From Xiphias gladius (Eukaryota; Chordata; Actinopteri; Istiophoriformes; Xiphiidae): 64,000 nucleotides of DNA. The notes under the pieces were generated by a model. The model was not told the DNA's origin. It ran no database searches and saw only the letters and a program-made list of their open reading frames with translations. Shown here in pieces: positions 1 through 22,200 of this stretch. The translations under genes and the position numbers were made by a program. The number at the start of each line of letters is the position of its first letter. The first letter of the stretch is position 1. Where the stretch lies: the NCBI RefSeq assembly GCF_016859285.1, contig NC_053420.1, positions 10,116,001 through 10,180,000 on the forward strand. Direction: 5' to 3'.

Positions 1-139
1 GAGTGCCAGTGCTGCACCCGGGTGTAAGCGAGAGCCGGGTGTCTGAGGGCGTGTGGGGCTGTAAGCTGAAGCAGGCGGAGGACAGGGAGTGTAAGCAGAG
101 TTCAGGTCACAGGTCATGTGGGGACAGTCACCGGGATCA
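1..139 (-). other. rab22a: rab22a 3' UTR, running out of the window
   Basis: Sequence downstream of the rab22a stop codon (140-142 on the minus strand). No poly(A) signal is seen before the window edge, so the transcript end lies outside. Confidence 0.7.
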
Positions 140-10406
<10,267 letters not shown>

Positions 10407-10693
10407 ATCGATCTCCTCTCTATCAAAATGAGTTTGTTGTGATGATGACCATTGGCAGTTTTCTCCTCCTCTTATCTTCAATATTCTTCAGGTAGCCTGT
10501 GTTTACAAACAACCTTACTTCATCGTGATCAAAAGCTAACACATACACACCTCAAGTTAGGTAATAACTCTTGCTATTAGGATTAAAACGTCCAGTATCC
10601 CGTCGTATTTGCCATATTGTAATTTATAGTAGAAAGGCAAACTAGCTAACAGTGAAGCTTCCAAATCGCTCCGTCTCCATCTTGAACTGTGTG

Positions 10694-10703
10694 GTCACGT
10701 GAC
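10694..10703. promoter_or_regulatory. GTCACGTGAC palindrome (E-box / CLEAR-type site)
   Basis: Perfect 10-bp palindrome matching the USF and TFEB/MITF consensus. The TFEB form is known from promoters of lysosome and endosome genes, which would suit rab22a. The site is seen directly and the binding factor is inferred. Confidence 0.7.
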
Positions 10704-10715
10704 TGCTTGGCTCTT

Positions 10716-10802
10716 TATGTGTGCGTGTGCACGCGCGTGCGTGTGTATGCGTGTGCGTGCATGTGCGTATGTGTGTGCGTGCGTGCGTGTGCGTGTGCGC
10801 GT
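10716..10802. repeat. Alternating purine-pyrimidine tract (GT/GC), potential Z-DNA
   Basis: 87 bp of unbroken purine-pyrimidine alternation made of mixed GT, GC, AC and AT steps, between the two divergent genes. GC and GT steps of this length are favourable for Z-DNA under negative supercoiling. Confidence 0.9.
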
Positions 10803-11034
10803 TTGGAGACACACAAAACCCACGGGCTGTTATTTGTTACTCAGTTATATGAAATTCTGCTTAAGCTGAGAAACTGTTTATCGTTTGAGTTGTTTAAAGG
10901 ATAATCGACCGGTAAATAGCAGCGTCAGGAAGTGCTCTCAGGAAGTAGTTTACTGCCGTGTTTGAGTGACAGCTGTGCGGCGGTGACAGCCCACACCGGG
11001 ACGGCGGCCCCGCAGAGCCGAGCCGAGACTCAAG

Positions 11035-14000
11035 ATGGCAGGTAATGGCACTTTTTAAACAGTGTTTTCGTCTATAGTTTGACAACGTGCTGGCATTTAT
11101 AAAGTCGTATTATGCTCTTCAGAGTTGAAACAGTTAAAATAGCGGCTCCTGCTTTACTATATTTGTGCTCTTCCTGGGCGAAGTGTTAGCCTCAAGTCAA
11201 GCGAAAGGGCTGGACAAGCTGTGTTAGCAAACTCAGCACCGCTAGCCAGCTAGCTAACGAAAGATACTCAGCGGTATCGAAATGGGTGATTGTGGGGGTA
11301 CATTTCAACGTCTAAGTTCTCAGTACGTGTAGTTTATTTTTTAAATGGCTAATGTCTTTTGTAGTTAGACACTATTGCACGCCTTCAGCCGTGTTTATTA
11401 TCGAACTGTTGTCATAGCAAAGGCTAGCGAGGTGACCCAGCTAACGTTAGCCGAGTTGCTAAAGTCATTTTCAGCCATAAGCTTACCAAATCCTCCTATA
11501 TACCATAACAAAGGAGAGATGTTGTTCTTTGCCAGCCTGCTCTTTGGGGGTGTTGTTAAACAACTCGTAACGTTATTTGCTACACTTATGAAACATCACG
11601 TTTAATGTATCTTTTCGAGATAGGAGTTGTTTTTACATTTGGAGCACATTCCCCTGCTTGCCCAGCTGTAAACACAGGCTTTAGCCGTCCAACCACATGC
11701 TTCTCCTGGGACTTATTCATGGGCTTTTCTTTTGACTACCCTACCCAACTATTGTCCTATATCTGAGGCTGGGTGGTATTGAAAACAAACCATGAAAGAA
11801 AGCCTTGTTGCAGTATCGACTTGTTATGTTACCTCACAAATATGATGGTTAGGCGTTGAAAATCACCTCTTAACAAGACTAGTTTCTCTCTCATTGAACT
11901 TCATGATAGTGGGAAGCCAACTAGATCAGAATTTTTTCTGGCAGAATTCTGACTTAGTAGCTGCATTTTATTTTTATTTTTATTTTTTCCCCCTTTCTTA
12001 ATCTACATTAGAGCTGTAATGATTGCTGATTAATCGATTAGTCTTTAAACAGAAAAATTAATCAACAGCTATTTTGATAATCGATTAATCTTTTTCAGTC
12101 ATTTTTCGAGCAAAAAAGCCAAATATTATCTTTCTAATTACAACTCCTCAATTGTGAGTTGCTTCTCTTTATCTTATGTCACAGTACACTGAATATCTTT
12201 TGTTTTTTGGACTCATGATCGGACGTTTTTTGACATCACTCTTTAGGAAAATATGGTTGTGAGAAAATGTATTTTTTTACTATTATCTGACCTTTTTTTG
12301 ACCAAACAATTAAGTGATTAATCATACAATCATACTGTTTGACTTCCTTAACCCCCTTTATTGCAGGACTGTTATCTTAAACTGCATTCGTTTTAGCTAG
12401 TTAAGCCTAATAAACTGACAACTGAGTGTATATATACCAGAATGCCCAGTGACATAATAATCGCTTCATTTTGTGAGATACAGCACCTACCTCGCTTAGG
12501 GTTTTGTGGATGTGCACTTGACTATTCCAGCTTATTGACTAGAGTAATGTAATGTATTTTTTTTTTAAATCAGCTAAGACAATAAATGTGTGAAATTGTG
12601 CATTTTTCATTCATGCCTGTTTGGGATCCAGGAAAAAAACATTTGTGTGATGTTTGATTTCTTGTCTTACACATCACTACTCCAGCAATGTCATGTGAAC
12701 ACATGAAGTTTCAGTTTTGCAGAGTGATTAATCAGCATGACCACGGTGATTTATTGGTAGTGTTATTGAAGGAGACTTTGTCCCTTCTTAGTAATTGGCA
12801 GCTTGTAAATCTGCCAACCCAGAACTCCTATCATCTTGTGGGGTGGAGTGGTGTACCTAGAGGGTATGTTGATGACAAGTTTGCCACCATGAACCCCTCA
12901 CACCTCTAATTGCCTCATCCTTGCAGGTCTATCTTTATACTTTGAAGATGGCCATGATGATTTGGATGACTGTGAGTACTCCAGTAATTTTCATTTCCTT
13001 ACAAAACCACATTAAACAGTACATGGATTGAAGTATTAATTTCTTGCATTTACTGTATATGGAATGTTGTTTTCCCTCCCATCAGTGGGAAGGTACATAT
13101 GGAAGTGTCATCTTTCTCTGCAACCCCATTCACCCGTGTGAAATTTAATGCTGTCAACAGTATTTCAGGGTTTTATGCCATGCTATTATTAGCAGTTATT
13201 TAGACCAGCAGTCCCTGTTGTCTGCATTAGCCCGGGTGGTGAAACAACATATAGATCCCACTGCAAAGCCGGTGTTTATTTATGGTTGGACCATTAAATG
13301 GAATAATCAGTTAAACTTGAGCCTCTCTGCTTTATTCACACATTGGAGGTTTTTCATTCCTGAATTTTAGCCTGACAGTCTCATCAACATGACACTATAA
13401 CTACTGTGGTACATCTGTCAGTATCATTATAAGTATGTGTTTCAGACATTGTTCCAATTTGTGTGACTATAAAATTACTTCTGTCTCCCTCCCACAGTTG
13501 GTTTTGATGACTATGGTTCAGAGTCTGACTGCATCCGCATCACAGCCTTCCTCGATGCAGGACAAGACAACCTAACTCCTCTCGGGAGGTTAGAGAAGTA
13601 TGCCTTCAGTGAGAATGTTTTCAACAGGTAAGTTGGGCCCTGTGCTCGGGCAACTCCCAAAACAAGACAAAATGCTTAATATCAGACAATCAGGGGCCTA
13701 CACCATGGAACGAGATTAGTGCATTCTCCACCTATCTTTGGCCATAGCTTGGGTTTTCTGGGATCACAAAACTGGCTCGCGTTTAACCAGGGTAGATCAC
13801 CATGGCAACCAGGGTAGATAGCCATGTTGCACAGCCAACCTGCTCCGGAGCAGTTTAACTTCAGAGGATCAAATGTAAACCTGCCAACAACCCGACTACT
13901 GACCAGTTAGATCACTGGGAAAATTGAGTCGTCATTCCTGCAGGATCCCAACAGGGACAAAGGAGTTTACAATAAAGCGATAAATAATAAAGAGCAATAT

Positions 14001-16201
14001 ATGTATTTTTATAGATCAGTCAAATCATTTTTGCTGTCCCAGGCTAGGGGGATAGTTTGCCACAAGAAATAACTACATAATGATGATTATAGCTTCATTT
14101 CAATTGTGCAAAGATTCTTTGATTCCCTACATGTTACCTGGCAGTGTAGATGCTTTTAAAATCTTACTCCATCACTGCAGCTCAGAATAACATGGGCAAC
14201 TTTGTGATTTTATAATCGGTAATAAAAGAGTAAACTGGTAGTTAATACCTCATCAGGCATTAACTACTATTCTCCTCGTCTCTACTCCTCGATCTCTGCA
14301 TTGGCAAGTGCAACAATCATTACTTCTAAGTTTTTTTTAAAGCATCAAATATTCATAATTGCTCATTATCAGAAAGAAAAGCAAAAAATTCTCACTTCAT
14401 ACTAAAGACATATATCCTGATTTCTGCACTTATTTATAGCCTTACTTTAATATTTGGAAATTATTTCCAGTGTTACAGCTTATTATTCTATTGTAGTTAT
14501 GTGATTATATCATTTACATTTCACCTTGTTGAATATCACTTTTTGCTGTCGCTATACCCAAATTTACCTGTAGGTATAATTTTTTCATCTCATATCATAA
14601 TAAGTATTTCATTAATGGTTCTGATGATATCGCTTGTAATTTACAACTCCGCCTCTTTCAATTGAACAAGCTCGTAGCTACATAGTAAAACCCAACTGAG
14701 CCAGTTGATAACATGCTTTGTGATACATTTTATCCAGGCCAGCCAATGTTAGGCTCAGTGAAGCCAGGTGACTCAAGGAGAACCAGGCTAAGATGAACTT
14801 GCTTCGTCATACGGGGCCCAGTTGTTCATAACTGGTTCTGTTCAAGGTACCCAAAGCTACCCAGGGCAAAGTGGTTGTTTTGGTCGTGAGGTTACATTTT
14901 TCAAACTATATAGTGTGATATAAACATAGAGCAATATGCATCAAAAGACAGACAGATTCAGATTGAGGTGTTTGCCACATTGTAGCTTGACCTGCTGAAG
15001 CTTCAACCACAACTCCCATTTCTTTTCATTTGCATTTTCCGCTGCTACTACAGCTGTTGTTTTTGATAAGATGATCAAAAACTTACAGCTGCTGCAACTG
15101 AGGCTGAAAATAAGGCAAAGGTATCCATTGAAAGCTTAGATCTTATGAGTAACAAATGCACAGTTATGTATTTATATATACACACATACAGTTTTGGCAT
15201 TTCAGTGATAGAACCTCGTTTGACATGTAAACCATGATTTCAGATGTATCTGCTGTAGTGTAGATGTCACATCCCCACTAGTCAATCTGAGCAACAAGGA
15301 AACATCTGCAACCTAGTGGAACTTGGTAACAAGGAAACATCTGTCAAATGGCAAAGAGGTGTCACTTGGTGAGAGGATGTAACCAGATATTCAGATTAAC
15401 TTTTCATCTTATTTTTAAAGGAGTTAAACTCTATCAGGAAACAGTACAGTGATTATTTGGCTTTATTAGTAAGCAAGTTCAAATTTTTCTGTTTTCTTGT
15501 ATGCAATTTAAACCTTTTTAACAAGAAAACATTTTATTTGCACTGATAAAAGAGAGATTGATTGATTGTTTGTTCACTAATTGCAAGGAAATCATCGCTG
15601 AAAAATTTTCTGACTGAATTAAGTAATGGCATAATGTTGTAAAATAATATCATTATTTAATCTTCTTTTCTTCATATTTATTGTATTAATTGTGTTCATT
15701 TATGAATTGCATCATAAAGATGTGCAATTGACACATACAATCTCAAGTCATCTCTAGACATGTATTTTTCATGGTCATCTGGACGCTTGTCTGCATTCCT
15801 GTGTATTTACTAATCGCATACCTGTGCTAACTCTATAGTGCAGGAATGCCAAAAGACTTAAAATGGAGCCCTGAATGGATGGTTTCTGTCTGAACATGGC
15901 ATTAAGTTGACAATAGTAGTCCCTGGTAATTATAGGTTTAAAGGATTTTTTGTGTTATGCATATATTTTATACTTTTTGTTTTATTAATTTGTGGATTTT
16001 AATGTGGTACTTTATACCTGGTAAATAGTAAAGCCTGCCAGATAAACTCAGTGTTTTTAAACTCCTTGGTATATGTTTTTTAATGGTTTAATCAAAGTTC
16101 CTCTGCAAACATTTAATACTGCTATGTTGTCCCCACACAAACGTGTTTACCTCCCGTCCTCATGCTCAGCTTTGCAGGGTTCAAGCCCTCCTGTGTGTGT
16201 G

Positions 16202-16233
<32 letters not shown>

Positions 16234-16252
16234 TGCGTGCGTGTGTGCGTGC

Positions 16253-16299
<47 letters not shown>

Positions 16300-19200
16300 G
16301 TATTTGACAACTCTGTCAATGCTGTGTGTCACACTGTGTGCACTCAGCAGTCATAGGTATTGGCAGGTAGTGTACTAACTTGAAGCTCCTGTTGCTTTCT
16401 AGGCAGATCGTGGCTCGTGGCCTGCTTGATGTGCTTCGAGAGTTCAGTGACAATGAAAATGACTTTATCAGTGTCATGGAGACAGTTGCCAGAATGTCAG
16501 AAGATGGAGGTAGATGCCTTTTCCTTTTCATCTGTTTAGTTGTAATGTCTCTGGATAAGTCCGCCATGACTTTTATATTAGGCTCCACTTTAATATTTGC
16601 ATAATTAAACTCTTTCAAGATTTAATCTCTACATGGTTGAAAGTACATAACACTTGTTGCCCAGTAATGCACAGATTTTGTATTTGTTCATTAATCCTAT
16701 AATGTAATGTGTGTACTCAGAGCCCACAGTGCGAGCTGAACTGATGGAGCAGGTCCCCAACATTGCCATGTTTTTACACGAGAGTCGGCCCAACTTCCCA
16801 GCTGCTTTCTCAAGATACTTGGTACCAATTGTAGTCCGGTATCTCACTGATCCAAATAACCAGGTAGGTGTCAAATTTACCAGTTCTCTAGCTAACATAT
16901 ACAATTTTAAAAATTATAAATAACAATCACTACCCATGAAAAATGTACTTTTAATATATAAGATGATTGCTGATTATTTTTTGTGAGCCTTTTTTCTCAA
17001 ATAAAATAAATGAAGTATAAAAAAAATCAGATTTATTTGCATAAAGGTTTTTTTTTAAAAACTGATTGTAAACTTGCTTCCATCTTTCCAGGTGCGAAAG
17101 ACAAGCCAGGCAGCGCTGCTAGTTCTGTTGGAGCAGGGCCTCATCTCTAAAGCTGACATGGAGACCAAAGTTTGTCCGGTTCTGCTGGACCTCACAGAAC
17201 CCAGCAGTGACGATGACTACAAAATAGAGGCTGTTGCTGTAAGAAAATCCTCTTGTCATAATTTTTTTTTTTTTTTTTTTTTTTAAAGTGTCTGTTATTC
17301 ATTATCATGGCTATAAGCTTGAGTGAATAGAACTTAAAAACCACATGGTACTAGACAAACTGTCTTTAGATTATAAAGGCTCAGCTATTTAAAATCAGTA
17401 TAAATTCAGTACAGCCGGAGAGGGCTTTCTTTTATTGCTTCATGGAGATCAGTCAGTGCCTGTATCTAATCCAGTCAACAGGATCTTTTTGTTAGGGCCT
17501 GACTGATGCCAGCAGAGATGGTTTTTGAATTGTATAAACTGAAATTTTCCTGAGTTATTGAACTGACAAGGTATAAACAATGCATTTTTTGGATGAATTA
17601 ATTCAAAAAATTAATTTGTAGGAATTTAATGCACAGACTTCAATTTCAATGTGATTTATTATTTATATTCTCTCTTATTTATATTGTACTTAGGTGATAG
17701 CTTTTCACTAATTCTTTTCACCCAATTTAAGTTAAATTAAAGTTTTCTCAAATCAGTTTCAGCCTCCTGCAACATACAGAACCTCCTATATAACCTCACA
17801 CACACTTCCTCTCCACTTTTAATACTCCCTGATTTTTTTCTCCCTCAGTAGTACGTTTTTTAGCCTTCTGTAAAGCTTTTCAGTTCAAATTTTCAGCTAG
17901 TTTTCAGTCATCACTGCAGAATAGTTATGTAATTGAAGTAGTCTTAGTTGTGATGGCACTAAATGCTCTCCATATGTCTTCTGTTACAGATCATGTGTAA
18001 AGTTGTCACCATGTTGAGCAAAGACACAGTGGAGCATCTACTACTGCCACGCTTCTGTGACCTGTGCAGTGATGCTAGACTCTTCCAAGTCCGCAAGGTA
18101 ACAACCTCAAAACCATGTTTATATCCTCCACCTTAAAGTTCAAGATACTCTTAGCAGTCTAAAATTACTTTATGATTATGAACCAACTACAAATTCTGTT
18201 TCAAATTGTAGTCACAAGTGAACCAACACTTATTCGAGTAGGGGTTTAATTGTGTTTTGGGTTTTCCGTGAGGATAAATTCAATAACTATGTGAGGTTGC
18301 CTTAATTCTGTTTTGCAAATCAACTTAGCCCACACTACATTGTTGTTTTCTGAGGAATGTTAATTCTCTGGCATAACTGGTGCAAGTTGGACTTTTTTAA
18401 GAGCTGTAAAGGTGATCAAACATCGTGTATAATTTTGTTAGCTCTTTATAATTGTGAGAATTTTTTTCAACATTTTATTTTATTTTTCCTTTATTTTTAA
18501 TATTTTACTCTATTTTATTTATTGTTTTTTGTTGTTGCTTCTTAAGCCAAGGACCCAAAATAAGTATATGTAGTAGCAGGGCTGCAGTCGCAAAAAAAAC
18601 ATACTAAATGTTGTTTCATTCAGAGTGCCATCAGACAGTTTTCAAACAGTATTGTCACAACATTGTACAATAGAAATACAACTTTAAATATATTAAGCCA
18701 ATACAGAAGGTCTATGATCGTTTTGCAGAGTACATGCAAAATAACTTTAATGATTTGAACATTTACAAACTGTTAGAAGTGTTGAGTGAGTATAGTTCAT
18801 TGTATTAAAAAAAAGAAGTTTTTTTTTAAAGTTAGAGCTATAGAAATGTGATCTAGAATTGCATTTTTCTCAAATTTACTATTTAGGTTTACATGTTATG
18901 AAAAACAAAGTCAAAAATATGATCAAATCACTGTAGTTTAGTTTGGCTTCCCTGATCAAAGTGCAGATCCTTCGAAAATCCTACAGAAAAACTGTGTGAT
19001 TGAGCTAGAAGAAATTTAGTAGCCAGAAAAAATAATGATAATGCTTTTTTTTTTTAATCATTAGTGTTATTGGATCTAGCATCCTCCTTGTAAATCTGTA
19101 ACTTCTCTTCGCTTTTGCCTAATGGTATAAAATAATTATTATTTAATTGTTTATTATCCATCATTTATGTGGCTCTTTTAGTTTCATGTCATTGCACCTG

Positions 19201-22200
19201 TCATGCATGTATTATTTATTACAGGTCTGCGCAGCAAATTTCGGAGAGTTTTGTTCTATTGTGGGTCAGGAGGCCACAGAAAAACTCTTGGTGAGAGACT
19301 TGAGAAACCATTTTCATTACATATTTCCATTTACGTCATGATGTAACATGAAAGTTAAGCATTAGTGTCTTGCAAGCTTTCCCTGAGTTAATACTTAACA
19401 TAAAACACATCACAATTAGTGTGTAAAGTTAGCTGTGTTTGATTGTCTTCATACAATTTCATTGTATATCATATTAATAAGCTTGTTTGCTCCCTTGCTG
19501 TTTGCAAATCCTTTAAAAGTTCAAACACTCAGTATTAATTTTAAGTTGTACTGACGTGGTTTTGCTTTTTATGTAGATGCCCAAGTTCTTCGATCTGTGC
19601 TCAGACAGTCTGTGGGGCATCAGGAAAGCCTGTGCTGAGTGCTTCATGATGGTCTCCAATTCCACGTCTCCAGAGGTGCGACGTGCAAAACTTTCCCCCC
19701 TGTTCATCAGTCTCATCAGTGACCAGTCCCGCTGGGTAAGACAAGCACACACGCGCACACATGCACACAGGAAAAATTGTAAGTCATACGATTGCATAAA
19801 ATTAAAATAACATTTATGTGCAACTTCCTCTGTACTATGATGAAAATAGGGCAGTTGTTGCTTAGCTCTGGAATCTAGAAAGTTTGTTTTTCTCAGCACT
19901 GTATGCATCAACCTGTTCCTGATTTTAGTTGTCTTCTTTGTTTATTTAGATAATTTTCTGTTTTTAGTACTGTTAAGTGAAGTGTCAAAATAAGTATGAA
20001 TGGAATAGAAGAATGGAAAATCTCCCAACTGCTACGGCACTTAAAGTGGCAATCTCAAAGATTATAGTCCTGGTTGATTTGGCAAAACCTGTACTTACTG
20101 GTGGTAACAGCAAATGCAGTGTAATACTAGAGATCATAGAATTCTGGAGTCAGCAAAACAAACTATTGTCATTTAAATAAAGAAGTCAGGAAATAATTAC
20201 CATTTTTCCATCATTTTGTGAGCAACTGAGATCTGATTTTATGCTGTGCATGGCATGACTCTGCGAACAGCAGGCCACAGTGGAAGGAGTTGGTTGCCTG
20301 ACGGCGAAGTTGGAGGTGTGCAGCTGTCGCCTGCAGCTCCTCATCTAACGGCTCAGTGTAACTGCTCCATCGTCTGCCATTACTCCTTGCAATATTTCAA
20401 ATATATAAATATTGCAAAACTTTCATCAGTGGGCCATAGGCTCAGTCACCATTGTGTTACCTAATTTGGAGATATAGTGACTTAACAGAAATTTATTCAA
20501 TAAAAATCTTCAAGATTACCACTTTAACTGGCAATTATCCATATTTTCAAATGGGGAGACAAAAATCACTAAAAATGGGGCTTGGGGCTTGAGGCTTGAA
20601 TTTTATAAATGTCTTGGTCTCTAAGTCTCCACAGACTAAAGCCTCACCTATACTTTCTGCATTCAGTTGGCTGCATACATAAATGTCCATATCTACCCAT
20701 GTCCATGAGGTTCCATGTGCAGGCCAAAATTTATTACAATTTGCTCTAATAGACATGTCATCTTGTCTGTGTATGCAGACACCCAGTGTAGTATAAACAG
20801 TGCTGCATTTGGTTCCATTGTCCACATCTGTGTACTATTTTGGACTAGATCCGGCTCTTAAAATGGTGCTCGATATAAATAATCCTGTTCATTGATAAGA
20901 CTCTAACCAAATTTGGATGATTGGCCTACACCTAATTCATTTCTTTGTAGTCACAGTGACACTGACAGATTCCTTCCTGTTCCACTTCCAGGTGCGCCAG
21001 GCTGCCTTTCAGTCTCTTGGACGTTTCATCTCCACCTTTGCCAACCCTTCAAGCACAGGCCTTCACTTCAGAGAGGACGGCACCCTACTAGAGGTCCCCA
21101 GGTGTACATCGGAAGGGTAAGAACAACCGACCCTCATCACCGCTGCAACAACAGACATTAAGAGAGACACATAATGATGCTTCTCTTTTAGTCTGTTCAA
21201 ATGATATTGTTGTAAATGTTCTTTTTTTTTGTGAGTATCTTGAGTCAAATTTAAGTGAAGATTATATTGTATTTTTATTTAGTGGACTCTATATATATAT
21301 CAGTTCAGACAGTAATTATAACAATATGCTGTGTCCCTACACAAGTATAAGATTGTGTCACCGCAGACAAAGCTTTAAGTGTTGCGTCATTGCCCCAATG
21401 AATCATGTTCATAATTCAGCGGGCTTGATCACGACAGACCAGTTTTGCCTTTTTTCTTAAAGGTTTATCTGCAGAAAGGACATAAAAGGCATTGAAGCTA
21501 GCATAGATGCATTTCCCCTGAATCCTTTCTGTCCAGGAAGTCATGTTACCTTAATAGAAGTACTTTGTAGAGTTTGAAATTTACCCTTAAATGTTTCAAT
21601 TTACTCCGTGACTAGGTTTGGCCAATTTTGAACCACGGCTTAGCTCACCATTGTAGAAATAGTTCACATGCAGGAAAATTTTAACTATTGGCTGTGGGTA
21701 GTGCATCTAGTGCTTAACATTTACAAGGAGGCTAATGACAAGATATAGTACATCCTCTCTCCTTTGTTCTTTATTAGATATAAGGATTTACCAAAGTATT
21801 CCTACAAATTTTGTTACTCCCATTTCAGCAACTGCTCCCTAAACTCCCTGAACTGTTCTGACATCAGCGGCTGCCACACAGAAAGAACCATCGCTCATAC
21901 ACCTCCCAACCAGGATGGCCGTGCCACACCGTCCCCGGAGCATGTGTCAGCAGCTTACAGCGAGGACATGCACAACTTTCATGACAACCACACTTCTGCT
22001 CCTGGAGGGATGCACGACGGTTTCACCCACACTGTCTCAAAAAGCAACAGCAGCCCTACGACTGCAAACAACGCTAAAAACACAAAAGAGACGGAGCAGA
22101 CAGACGAGAACTTTAATTCTTTCCACTACTGGAGGTCTCCTTTACCAGACATCAGCGGGGAACTGGAGATGCTAAGTTGTCCAACATCAGAGGAAGCGAC

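Larger units (their letters stand above)
10407..11034. promoter_or_regulatory. Shared divergent promoter of rab22a and ppp4r1l
   Basis: Only 628 bp separate the two start codons, and the stretch near ppp4r1l is rich in CpG. It holds a GTCACGTGAC palindrome (10694-10703), an 87-bp alternating purine-pyrimidine tract (10716-10802), and CCATCTTG (10677-10684), a YY1-like site on the rab22a strand. A second YY1-like AAGATGGC overlaps the ppp4r1l start codon (11033-11040). No TATA box stands out. Promoter role is inferred from gene arrangement and motifs. Confidence 0.75.
11042..12926 (+). other. ppp4r1l intron 1
   Basis: CpG-rich near the promoter, then AT-rich. It holds a reverse family B repeat (12005-12330) and a family C end (12395-12440). 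No further exon is seen. Confidence 0.8.
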
